Of a DNA stretch of 64,000 nucleotides, positions 9,417-17,156 are shown piece by piece. The position numbers and the translations under genes were made by a program. Every line of letters begins with the position of its first letter. Within the stretch, counting starts at the first letter, position 1. The notes under the pieces were generated by a model that was not told the DNA's origin, searched no databases, and saw only the letters and a list, made by a program, of their open reading frames with translations. The stretch comes from Pseudomonas sp. UBA6562 (GTDB lineage Bacteria; Pseudomonadota; Gammaproteobacteria; Pseudomonadales; Pseudomonadaceae): the NCBI RefSeq assembly GCF_002434265.1, contig NZ_DJJS01000009.1:85757-149756 (forward strand), given 5' to 3'.

Positions 9417-10877
9417 GTGAAAACCCTCGATCAATTGAGCTTCGACACCCGCTTCGCCCGCCTGGGCGATGCGTTCTCGGTCGAAGTGCTGCCCGACCCC
9501 ATCGCCGACCCGCGCCTGGTAGTGGCCAGCCCCGCCGCCATGGCCCTGCTCGATCTGGACCCGGCGGTCGCCGAACAGCCGCTGTTCGCCGAGCTGTTCA
9601 GCGGCCACAAGCTTTGGGAAGGGGCCGAGCCGCGGGCTATGGTGTATTCCGGCCACCAGTTCGGCGGCTACACCCCGCGCCTGGGCGACGGCCGTGGGCT
9701 GCTGCTCGGCGAGGTGGTCAACGAGGCTGGCGAGCATTGGGACCTGCACCTCAAGGGCGCCGGGCAGACGCCGTTCTCGCGCATGGGCGACGGCCGCGCG
9801 GTGCTGCGTTCCTCGATCCGAGAATTCCTCGGTTCCGAAGCGCTGCATGCGTTGGGCATTCCCAGCAGCCGCGCGCTGTGCGTGATCGGCTCCAGCACCG
9901 TGGTCTGGCGCGAAACCCAGGAGCGCGCCGCCATGCTCCTGCGCCTGGCGCAGAGCCATGTGCGCTTCGGCCACTTCGAATACTTCTATTACACCAAGCA
10001 GCCGGAGCAGGCGCAGCAGCTGCTCGACTTCGTGCTGGAACAGTACTACCCCGAATGCCAAGAGGAATCGCTGCCGTACCTGGCGATGTTCCGCAGCATC
10101 GTCGAGCGCAATGCCGAGCTGATCGCCCACTGGCAGGCCTATGGCTTCTGCCACGGCGTGATGAACACCGACAACATGTCGATCCTGGGCATCACCTTCG
10201 ACTTCGGCCCCTTCGCGTTCCTCGACGACTTCGACGCCAACTTCGTCTGCAACCACTCCGACGACCGCGGCCGCTACAGCTACAGCAACCAGGTGCCCAT
10301 CGCACACTGGAACCTGAGTGCGCTGGCCCAGGCACTGACGCCCTTCATCGAGGTGGAAGCCTTGCAGGAGGCGCTGAGCCTGTTCCTGCCGCTGTACCAG
10401 GCCCATTACCTCGACCTGATGCGTCGCCGCCTGGGGCTGACCACGGCCGAAGAAGACGACATGGCGCTGGTCGAGCAATTACTGCACTGCATGCAGCGCG
10501 GTGGCGTGGACTACACGCTGTTCTTCCGCCACCTGGGCGAGCAGCCGGTGGAAGCGGCCTTGCAGGTGGTACGCGACGAGTTCGTCGACCTGGCGGCGTT
10601 CGACCAGTGGGCCGAGGCGTATGGCGCCCGTTGCGCGCGCGAACCGAACAATGCCGAAGGTCGGCGTGACCGTATGCATGCGGTCAACCCGCTGTACATC
10701 CTGCGCAATTACTTGGCCCAGCAGGCCATCGAGGCGGCCGAGGCCGGCGACTACAGCGTGGTGCGCGAACTGCACCAGGTGCTGAGTCGGCCCTTCGAGG
10801 CACAGCCCGGAATGCAGGCCTATGCGCAGCGGCCACCGGATTGGGGCAAGCATCTGGAAATCAGTTGTTCGTCGTGA
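9417..10877 (+). CDS. selO: Protein adenylyltransferase SelO (YdiU/UPF0061)
   Basis: A 486-residue pseudokinase-fold enzyme that transfers AMP from ATP to Ser/Thr/Tyr of target proteins, linked in bacteria to redox stress. The GTG start at 9417 has CTGGAGAA just upstream. Conserved blocks include KGAGQTPFSRMGDGRAVLRS (about 115-135), VWRETQERAAMLLRLAQSH, and the catalytic/metal segment CHGVMNTDNMSILGITFDFG near 244-263. The family-typical tail ARCAREPNNAEGRRDR precedes the terminal SCSS with its redox-sensitive Cys. trxC follows 28 nt later on the same strand, so a thiol link between the two is plausible, since SelO is held to be redox-regulated. Length is normal. Confidence 0.95.
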   Translation: MKTLDQLSFDTRFARLGDAFSVEVLPDPIADPRLVVASPAAMALLDLDPAVAEQPLFAELFSGHKLWEGAEPRAMVYSGHQFGGYTPRLGDGRGLLLGEVVNEAGEHWDLHLKGAGQTPFSRMGDGRAVLRSSIREFLGSEALHALGIPSSRALCVIGSSTVVWRETQERAAMLLRLAQSHVRFGHFEYFYYTKQPEQAQQLLDFVLEQYYPECQEESLPYLAMFRSIVERNAELIAHWQAYGFCHGVMNTDNMSILGITFDFGPFAFLDDFDANFVCNHSDDRGRYSYSNQVPIAHWNLSALAQALTPFIEVEALQEALSLFLPLYQAHYLDLMRRRLGLTTAEEDDMALVEQLLHCMQRGGVDYTLFFRHLGEQPVEAALQVVRDEFVDLAAFDQWAEAYGARCAREPNNAEGRRDRMHAVNPLYILRNYLAQQAIEAAEAGDYSVVRELHQVLSRPFEAQPGMQAYAQRPPDWGKHLEISCSS

Positions 10878-10905
10878 CAGGCCGTCCGTTTCTACAGGAG
10901 CAACC

Positions 10906-11340
10906 ATGCCAAACCCGCTGCTGATCCCCTGCCCCCACTGCGACGGCCTCAACCGTCTGCCTGCCGAGCGCCTCGTCGACGCGCCCAAGTGCGGCCGCTG
11001 TAAACGGCCGGTGCTGCTGGCCACACCGTTCGACCTGAGCGAGCAGAGCTACCCCAGCCAGATCAAAGGCGACCTGCCGTTGCTGGTCGACGTCTGGGCC
11101 GACTGGTGCGGCCCGTGCAAGGCCTTCGCCCCGGTCTTCGCCCAGGCTGCACAGCAACTGCACGGCCGCTGCCGCCTGGCCAAGCTCGACAGCGAAGCCA
11201 ACCGCACACTGTCGGCGCAGCTGGGCATCCGCTCCATCCCCAGCCTGATCCTGTTCAGGAACGGCCGCGAAACGGCGCGGCAGGCGGGGGCGTTTCCGTT
11301 GCAGGCGTTGATGCAGTGGTTAGGGGGTGAGGGGGTTTAA
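10906..11340 (+). CDS. trxC: Thioredoxin 2 (zinc-ribbon thioredoxin)
   Basis: A 144-residue cytoplasmic disulfide reductase. The N-terminal zinc ribbon is formed by Cys9/Cys12 (CPHC) and Cys29/Cys32 (CGRC), the feature that separates TrxC from TrxA. The thioredoxin fold follows with active site WCGPC at 67-71 and the cis-proline segment RSIPSLILF. ATG 10906 is preceded by CAGGAG. It is probably co-transcribed with selO. The last 86 nt are overlapped on the other strand by a small HigA-like ORF. Confidence 0.95.
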   Translation: MPNPLLIPCPHCDGLNRLPAERLVDAPKCGRCKRPVLLATPFDLSEQSYPSQIKGDLPLLVDVWADWCGPCKAFAPVFAQAAQQLHGRCRLAKLDSEANRTLSAQLGIRSIPSLILFRNGRETARQAGAFPLQALMQWLGGEGV

Positions 11341-11542
11341 AAAGTAGGGGCTCTCGAACCTTTGCCAAGAAGAACTCTGAAATTGAGGGATCTTGCGACT
11401 CATAGGCCTCAATGAGTGTCACAAGAGCTTCCACTTCATTGGCCTCAGGCGTTCCCGGTTCGGCTTGAAAGATGTGCTCAAGTCGCCTGAACGCTCGCTG
11501 CATACCTGCCTCGTCCCGAATAGACTCGACGACCGTATCCAT
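11255..11542 (-). CDS. Small ORF resembling the N-terminal half of a HigA-type antitoxin
   Basis: A 95-residue ORF. Its first ~50 residues (including AEPGTPEANEVEALVTLIEAYE) resemble the N-terminal segment of HigA/XRE antitoxins. The helix-turn-helix half expected next is missing. Instead the C-terminal ~28 codons are antisense to the 3' end of trxC and are Pro/Thr-rich, which suggests truncation followed by read-out into unrelated sequence. No higB-like partner is adjacent. Upstream there is an AGAGGGG at long spacing and an AGGAA directly abutting the ATG, so expression is uncertain. It may be a relic. Confidence 0.45.
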   Translation of the reverse strand: MDTVVESIRDEAGMQRAFRRLEHIFQAEPGTPEANEVEALVTLIEAYESQDPSISEFFLAKVREPLLFKPPHPLTTASTPATETPPPAAPFRGRS

Positions 11543-11655
11543 TTCCTATGCTGCCCCTCTTAGCGCTTGAGTACTGCAATGACTCGACGCGGTTCCAATC
11601 GATGTCGCGTCCTGCCAACAAGCTGGACGCTACACTCGGCAGCGGCGCCTATGAA

Positions 11656-12429
11656 TCAGGCTTGCCGCTCCAAAACATCATGCAACTCGACGAACTGCCG
11701 GCTCAGCTTGTGCTTGGGATCGAAGTGGATCAGCGGTTGGCTGGCGTGGTGCGACTCGCGCATCTTCACCGAGCTGGCCAAGTACACCGGTAGCACCGGC
11801 AGGCCTTCGCCGAGCAGTTCGTCGAGCATCTGTTGCGGCAGGCTGGCGCGGGCCTGGAACTGGTTGACCACGATGCCTTCGACGACCAGGCCTGAGTTGT
11901 GGTCTTCCTTGAGCTCTTCGATTTCCGCCAGCAGGCCGTATAGCGCCTGGCGCGAAAAGCTGTCGCAGTCGAAGGGGATCAGCACGCGGTCGGCGGCGAT
12001 CAGGGCCGAGACGGCGTAGAAGTTCAGGGCGGGCGGGGTGTCGATGTAGATGCGCTCGTAGTCTTCGTCGAGCGCGTCGAGCAGTTTGCGCAGCTTGTTG
12101 ATCTTGTGTTTGGCCTCGAGCTTGGGTTGCAGGTCGGCCAGTTCCGCGTTGGCGGTGATCAGGTGCAGGTTGTCGTAGGGGGTGTGGTGGATGTCCACCT
12201 TGTGCTTCTTGGCGGCCGGGCCCCCGGCCAGGCTCTGTTTGAAGAAGTCGGCGATGCCCAGGGGAATGTCGTCGCCGGTCAGGCCCGTGAGGTACTGGGT
12301 GGAGTTGGCCTGGGCGTCCAGGTCGATCAACAAGGTCCGATACCCTTCATGGGCACTGACGGCCGCCAGGTTGCAGGCGATGCTGGATTTGCCCACGCCA
12401 CCTTTCTGATTGAACACCGCGCGCCGCAT
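11656..12429 (-). CDS. Orphan ParA/MinD-family ATPase
   Basis: A 257-residue deviant-Walker P-loop ATPase. The start at 12429 is chosen because GAGGGAGGG lies 6-8 nt upstream and the N-terminus MRRAVFNQKGGVGKSS then begins directly with the Walker A motif (about residues 8-16). DLDAQANSTQYL follows, and a Walker B region lies in the middle (YIDTPPAL, near 115-125). Such ATPases segregate plasmids or chromosomes or position protein complexes. No parB or parS-like gene is adjacent, so the cargo is unknown. It is not the main chromosomal soj/parA, which normally sits by oriC with parB. Confidence 0.85.
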   Translation of the reverse strand: MRRAVFNQKGGVGKSSIACNLAAVSAHEGYRTLLIDLDAQANSTQYLTGLTGDDIPLGIADFFKQSLAGGPAAKKHKVDIHHTPYDNLHLITANAELADLQPKLEAKHKINKLRKLLDALDEDYERIYIDTPPALNFYAVSALIAADRVLIPFDCDSFSRQALYGLLAEIEELKEDHNSGLVVEGIVVNQFQARASLPQQMLDELLGEGLPVLPVYLASSVKMRESHHASQPLIHFDPKHKLSRQFVELHDVLERQA

Positions 12430-12739
12430 GGAAAGCCCTCCCTCTGTCAACGAAGGATCGAGTATGTGGTGGGGTTTGTTGCATTACTAGCGTCGGGGCA
12501 GCGAAGCGATTTCAGCTCGAAGCTTCTGGCATACAGTTTTTCAGCCAATGCCTACAGAAACTATGGCCTGTGGCAAGTCACCGGTTACGGGATGCGCCGT
12601 TGGCGATCCTGTAACCAATGTTTGCTGAACAGCAGTGTGAGCATGTCTGCCGGCTGTATGCGCTCAAATGGCAGTGATCGGCTACGTTCTCCACCCTGCA
12701 CCGGCCAGGGCGCGACCGCTGCCGTCTTCGTACAGCAGC
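12430..12739. other. Gene-free interval between folA and the parA-like gene
   Basis: 310 bp with no convincing ORF. It holds the parA-like promoter region (proximal end) and a strong imperfect hairpin at 12583-12616 (listed separately). Confidence 0.5.
12583..12616. other. 34-nt imperfect hairpin downstream of folA
   Basis: GGTTAC (12583-12588) pairs with GTAACC (12611-12616), GGAT (12590-12593) with ATCC (12606-12609), and CGCC (12595-12598) with GGCG (12602-12605) around a GTT loop, with one bulge. No T-run follows on either strand, so it is not a classical terminator. It may be a REP-like or mRNA-stabilising element for folA. Confidence 0.5.
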
Positions 12740-13252
12740 CTAGCGCTTGTCCCACACTTCGAAACGGTATCCCGGCCCGTCGCTGGGCTGCGGCGCGCTG
12801 GACGTCAGTTGCCAGCGGCTCTCGTCGAACACCGGGAACCACGCGTCGCCGAGCGGGCTCAGTTCGACCTGGGTCAGGTACATCCGGCTGACCAGCCCCT
12901 GCGCCAACGCCTGGGTATAAAGCTGCGCGCCGCCAATCAACATCACCTCGTCGACGCCCTGCTCGGTGGCCCACTGCTCGGCGCGCCGCTGTGCCTGCTC
13001 CAACGAGGCGAACACTTCGGCGCCGTCGAGCTGCAGACCCGCTTGGCGGCTGACCACCAGGTTGAGCCGCCCCGGCAGCGGTCGGCCGAGCGAATCCCAG
13101 GTCTTGCGGCCCATGATGATCGGCTTGCCCAAGGTGGTGGCCTTGAAGTACTTGAAGTCCCCCGGCAGGTGCCAGGGCATGGAGTTGTCGATGCCGATGA
13201 CGCGGTTCTCGGCGAGGGCCGCGATCAGGCTGAGGGGGAGTGGTGTGGTCAT
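12740..13252 (-). CDS. folA: Dihydrofolate reductase
   Basis: A 170-residue enzyme that reduces dihydrofolate to tetrahydrofolate with NADPH; it is the target of trimethoprim. The sequence shows the conserved start LIAALAENRVIGIDNSMPWH, catalytic Asp32 in LPGDFKYFK, the cofactor motif IIMGRKTWDSLGRPLPGR, and LIGGAQLY (about 105-112). Length is typical (159-170). The chosen ATG (13252) fits the family N-terminus, though the upstream ribosome-binding site is weak. It is divergent from the DUF2868 gene, whose start lies 67 bp away. Confidence 0.95.
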   Translation of the reverse strand: MTTPLPLSLIAALAENRVIGIDNSMPWHLPGDFKYFKATTLGKPIIMGRKTWDSLGRPLPGRLNLVVSRQAGLQLDGAEVFASLEQAQRRAEQWATEQGVDEVMLIGGAQLYTQALAQGLVSRMYLTQVELSPLGDAWFPVFDESRWQLTSSAPQPSDGPGYRFEVWDKR

Positions 13253-13318
13253 GCCGGCGAGGATAGCAAACCCTGCCTGGGTTATGCTTCCACCCTCAAT
13301 CGCGCACTGGAAGAGCCT

Positions 13319-14698
13319 GTGACTGGACTGACCCGATTCGACACGCGCTGGCTCACCGAGGCGGTGCGTCTGCGAGAGGAACACGCCGGCCTGCTGGACG
13401 ACCAGGAGGCCAACCGCCAGGCCCGCCAACACGGCGGCGATCTGGCCCAGCGCATCGAACGCCGCGCCCTGTGGCTGGCCGAGCGCGATGGCATGGTCGC
13501 GGCCCTGCGCCATTGGAAACAAGGCGCGCGCCTGGCGCTGCTGGGGTTGATGCTGTTCGCCGTGCTCAGCGGTGCGGGCCTTGCCTTCGCCGCACTGGGC
13601 GATGGTGCGCGGCCGGTCAACGTGTTCTGGGCGCTGGGCAGCCTGTTGGGCCTGAACCTGCTGATGCTGCTGGGCTGGGCCGTGGGCTTCTGGCTATCGG
13701 GCGAACACGGCGCGGGGCTTGGGCGCCTGTGGCTATGGCTCGCCGAACGCCTGGCACGCGACGCCCAGGCCGCGCAATTGGCGCCGGCGCTACTGGTGAT
13801 GCTGGAGCGGCGGCGCTTGTCGCGCTGGCTGCTCGGGCTGTGGGTGCATGGCCTGTGGCTGCTGGCGATGCTCAGCGCGCTGGGCATGCTACTGACCCTG
13901 CTGGCCGGGCGGCGCTATGGCTTCGTTTGGGAAACCACGCTGCTGGCCGCCGAGCCGTTCGTCGCCCTGACGCAAACGTTGGGCGCCCTGCCCGCCTTGC
14001 TCGGCTTCAGCATTCCCAGCGAGGCGATGATCCGTGCCAGCGGCGCGACCCAGCCGGCGCTGGAGGTGGCGCGCCAGGCCTGGGCCAGCTGGCTGCTGGG
14101 CGTGGTCCTGGTGTACGGCCTGGTGCCGCGCCTGCTGCTGGCGGCGCTGTGCCTGTGGCGCTGGCGCCAGGGCCGCGCGCGCCTGGAACTGGACCTCGAA
14201 CTGCCCGCCTACCGCCAGTTGCGCGACGTGCTGATGCCCAGCAGCGAGCGCTTGGGCGTACAGGACCCGGCCCCCGCAATGCTGCCCCAGGCCGAGTTGT
14301 CCACACCCGAGTTGGGCAGCCATGGCGCCCTGCTGGTCGGCCTGGAGCTGGACGACCGACGTCCCTGGCCGCCTACACTGCCTGCCACGGTCAGCGACGC
14401 CGGCCTGCTCGACAGCCGTGCCTCGCGCAACCGCCTGCTCGAGCAGCTCGGGCGGTTTCCGCCCGAACGCCTGCTGATCGCCTGCGACCCGCAGCGCTCG
14501 CCCGACCGAGGTAGCCTGGCGCTGCTCGCGGAGCTGGCGCGCAACGCAGGTGCGACACGCATCTGGCTGCTGCCGGCCGTCGCCGACGAAACCCTGGACG
14601 CCACGCGTCTGGGCGACTGGCACGAAGCGCTCGAGCGGCTGGGCCTGGCCCACAGCGAACGCTTGCCGCTCGCCTGGCTGGAGCATGGCCATGACTGA
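13319..14698 (+). CDS. DUF2868 family inner-membrane protein
   Basis: A 459-residue protein of unknown function. The GTG at 13319 has GGAAGAG 4 nt upstream. About five hydrophobic segments are visible between residues 65 and 280. A cytosolic C-terminal region (about 290-459) contains a predicted alpha/beta domain with an RLLIACDPQRSPDRG segment. It is followed by, and in other pseudomonads paired with, a DUF3482 GTPase gene. Its stop codon overlaps the ATG of a possible 48-codon reading frame that bridges to that gene. I infer a membrane/GTPase pair; the process is unknown. Confidence 0.85.
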   Translation: MTGLTRFDTRWLTEAVRLREEHAGLLDDQEANRQARQHGGDLAQRIERRALWLAERDGMVAALRHWKQGARLALLGLMLFAVLSGAGLAFAALGDGARPVNVFWALGSLLGLNLLMLLGWAVGFWLSGEHGAGLGRLWLWLAERLARDAQAAQLAPALLVMLERRRLSRWLLGLWVHGLWLLAMLSALGMLLTLLAGRRYGFVWETTLLAAEPFVALTQTLGALPALLGFSIPSEAMIRASGATQPALEVARQAWASWLLGVVLVYGLVPRLLLAALCLWRWRQGRARLELDLELPAYRQLRDVLMPSSERLGVQDPAPAMLPQAELSTPELGSHGALLVGLELDDRRPWPPTLPATVSDAGLLDSRASRNRLLEQLGRFPPERLLIACDPQRSPDRGSLALLAELARNAGATRIWLLPAVADETLDATRLGDWHEALERLGLAHSERLPLAWLEHGHD

Positions 14699-14837
14699 GC
14701 GACCGGTACCGCCGAGCCCGTCACAGCGCGACCTTCCACCCAGCGAAAGCAGGCCCACCACCGCTCGCACCGGGCTGCGCCAACCTGGGCGCGACTTCGC
14801 CGCCGCCTACCATGGCCCCGCAGGAGCCTACCCATGA
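14691..14837 (+). CDS. Possible 48-codon coupling ORF between DUF2868 and DUF3482 genes
   Basis: The ATG overlaps the upstream stop (ATGACTGA) and the TGA overlaps the downstream start (ATGA). The product is Pro/Arg/Ser-rich with no recognised domain. It may simply be a ribosome bridge that couples translation, or chance. Low confidence as a protein. Confidence 0.25.
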   Translation: MTERPVPPSPSQRDLPPSESRPTTARTGLRQPGRDFAAAYHGPAGAYP

Positions 14838-16198
14838 CCGCACCCCTGAAGCTCGCCCTGGTGGGCCACACCAATGTCGGCAAGACCTCGCTGCTGCGCA
14901 CCCTCACCCGCGACGTGACCTTCGGCGAGGTCTCGCACCGCCCCAGCACCACCCGCCATGTCGAAGGCGCGCGCCTGTCGGTGGACGGCGAGCCCTTGCT
15001 GGAGCTGTACGACACGCCCGGCCTGGAAGACGCCATCGCCCTGCTCGAACACCTGGAGCGTCTGGAGCGTCCCGGCGAACGCCTCGACGGCCCGGCGCGG
15101 CTGCAACGCTTCCTGCAAGGCAGCGAAGCGCGCCAGCGTTTCGAACAGGAAGCCAAGGTGCTGCGCCAATTGCTGGCCAGCGATGCTGGGCTGTACGTGA
15201 TCGACGCCCGCGAGCCGGTACTGGCCAAATACCGCGACGAGCTGGAGGTCTTGGCCAGTTGCGGCAAGCCTTTGCTGCCGGTGCTCAACTTCGTCGCCAG
15301 CGAACAGCACCGCGAGCCGCAGTGGCGCGAGGCTTTGGCGCGCCTCGGCCTGCACGCCCTGGTGCGTTTCGACAGCGTGGCACCGCCGCAGGATGGCGAG
15401 CAGCGCCTCTACGACAGCCTGGCCCTGCTGCTGGAAAACGCCCGCCCCGCCTTGCAGCGCCTGGTCGCCGACCAGCAGGCGCAGCGCCTGGCACGCCAGG
15501 CCAACGGCAAGCGGCTGATCGCCGAACTGCTCATCGACTGCGCGGCGTGCCGGCGCAGCGTCGATACCGAGCCCGCCGCGCAAGCCGCCGCGACCGCCGC
15601 CCTGCGCCAGGCGGTGCGCCAGCGCGAGCAGCAGTGCGTCGAAGCCTTGCTGGCGCTGTATGCCTTCCGCCGGGAAGACGCGGCAGCCGACGAAGTGCCG
15701 TTGCTGGACGGGCGTTGGGGCGACGACCTGTTCAACCCTGAAACCCTGCGCCAACTGGGCGTGCGTGTGGGCGGCGGCGTCGCCGCGGGTGCCGCTGCCG
15801 GTGCCGGCGTCGACCTGCTGATGGGCGGCCTGACCCTCGGCGCCGCCGCCCTGGCCGGCGCCATCGCCGGTGGCGCGTTGCAAACGGCACGCAGCTACGG
15901 CGGGCGGCTGATGGGCAAGTTCAAGGGCCAGCGCGAGCTGACCGTCGACGACACCGTGCTGCGCCTCCTGGCCTTGCGTCAGCAGCAACTGATGCAGGCC
16001 CTCGACAGCCGTGGCCACGCCGCGCAGGGCAGCATCGCGTTGTCGGCGCCGGCCGAGCGCTCCTGGCGCGAAGGCAAGCTGCCCGCCGCCTTGCACAAGG
16101 CCCGCGCCCACCCGCAATGGTCGATCCTCAACCTCAGGCCACGGCTGGACCAGCGCGAGCGCCAGGAGCAGATACGCACGCTGGTGGAGGCTCTATAG
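14834..16198 (+). CDS. DUF3482 domain P-loop GTPase
   Basis: A 454-residue Era/TrmE-like GTPase. G1 is GHTNVGKTS (about 11-19), switch I carries STTRHVEG, and G3 is YDTPG near residue 60. The C-terminal DUF3482 half contains a Gly/Ala-rich hydrophobic hairpin at about 310-350 that could associate with membrane, then a charged helical tail. ATG 14834 has AGGAG at 14820-14824. Together with the preceding membrane protein gene it probably forms one operon. The substrate and role are not known. Confidence 0.88.
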   Translation: MTAPLKLALVGHTNVGKTSLLRTLTRDVTFGEVSHRPSTTRHVEGARLSVDGEPLLELYDTPGLEDAIALLEHLERLERPGERLDGPARLQRFLQGSEARQRFEQEAKVLRQLLASDAGLYVIDAREPVLAKYRDELEVLASCGKPLLPVLNFVASEQHREPQWREALARLGLHALVRFDSVAPPQDGEQRLYDSLALLLENARPALQRLVADQQAQRLARQANGKRLIAELLIDCAACRRSVDTEPAAQAAATAALRQAVRQREQQCVEALLALYAFRREDAAADEVPLLDGRWGDDLFNPETLRQLGVRVGGGVAAGAAAGAGVDLLMGGLTLGAAALAGAIAGGALQTARSYGGRLMGKFKGQRELTVDDTVLRLLALRQQQLMQALDSRGHAAQGSIALSAPAERSWREGKLPAALHKARAHPQWSILNLRPRLDQRERQEQIRTLVEAL

Positions 16199-16323
16199 GC
16201 AGCTATCGGGCCGGAGGGGTGCGACTGATCGACGCGGTCTATCAAGACATCGAATCAAGCGATTAGACGCTTCCCGCCCATGGGCATAGGCTGGAAAGCC
16301 TATCCCCTCGGTGATCCGCCTCG

Positions 16324-17151
16324 ATGAACAGCAAGCCTCCGGTCTGCGCGGCCTCCACCTCGCTCACCCTGCCTGCCGCCAGCAATCGCTACGAATACGC
16401 CCAGCTCGACGATGGCGAGCGTGCCGCCACGCCTTTGGCCGAAGAAGTGGCCCTGGCCATCGCCTACAACGGCCTGAACCAGGCGGTGATGCTGGTCAGC
16501 CCCACCGACCTCGACGATTTCGTGGTCGGTTTCAGCATCGGCAGCGGGCTGGTCACCGGTACCGACGACATTTACGACATCAAGCTGTCGGGCACAGGTT
16601 CGGCGCTGTATGCCGATGTCGAGATCGCCAGCCGCGCCTTCTGGCAGCTCAAGGACCAGCGCCGGCAGCTGGCCGGCACCAGCGGCTGCGGCCTGTGCGG
16701 GGTCGAGGCCCTGGAACAGGCGCTGCCCGACTTGACCGCGCTGCCCGGCGCCCCCTTGCCGCCAGTGGCCTGGCTGGCCGACCTGCGCAAGCGCATCGAC
16801 GCCTTCCAGCCCTTGGGCCAGCACTGCGGCGCAGTGCATGCCGCACTGTTCATGGACCGCCACGGCGAACTGCTGATGGGCCGCGAAGACATCGGCCGGC
16901 ACAACGCCCTCGACAAGCTGATCGGCGCCCTGCTGCGCCAGCGCATCGACACCTCCGGCGGCCTTGCCATCGTCACCAGCCGCTGCAGCCTGGAACTGAT
17001 CCAGAAGGTGCTGCGCGCTCGCATCCAGACCCTGGTCAGCCTCTCGGCGCCCACCGGCCTTGCCCTGCAATGGGCGCGCAAGCACAACCTCAACCTGATC
17101 CATTTGCCCAAACACAGCGCACCGCGGGTCTACAGCCCCGCGTCGGAGTAG
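16324..17151 (+). CDS. fdhD: Formate dehydrogenase accessory sulfurtransferase FdhD
   Basis: A 275-residue protein that transfers sulfur from IscS to the molybdenum cofactor of formate dehydrogenase-type enzymes, a step essential for their activity. The sulfur-relay motif GCGLCG places the reactive cysteines at 122 and 125. The later motif GREDIGRHNALDKLIG is the family's cofactor-binding segment. The next gene, a Mo-bisPGD oxidoreductase, begins 5 nt after its stop and is the obvious client. Length is normal. Confidence 0.95.
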   Translation: MNSKPPVCAASTSLTLPAASNRYEYAQLDDGERAATPLAEEVALAIAYNGLNQAVMLVSPTDLDDFVVGFSIGSGLVTGTDDIYDIKLSGTGSALYADVEIASRAFWQLKDQRRQLAGTSGCGLCGVEALEQALPDLTALPGAPLPPVAWLADLRKRIDAFQPLGQHCGAVHAALFMDRHGELLMGREDIGRHNALDKLIGALLRQRIDTSGGLAIVTSRCSLELIQKVLRARIQTLVSLSAPTGLALQWARKHNLNLIHLPKHSAPRVYSPASE

Positions 17152-17156
17152 CCATC

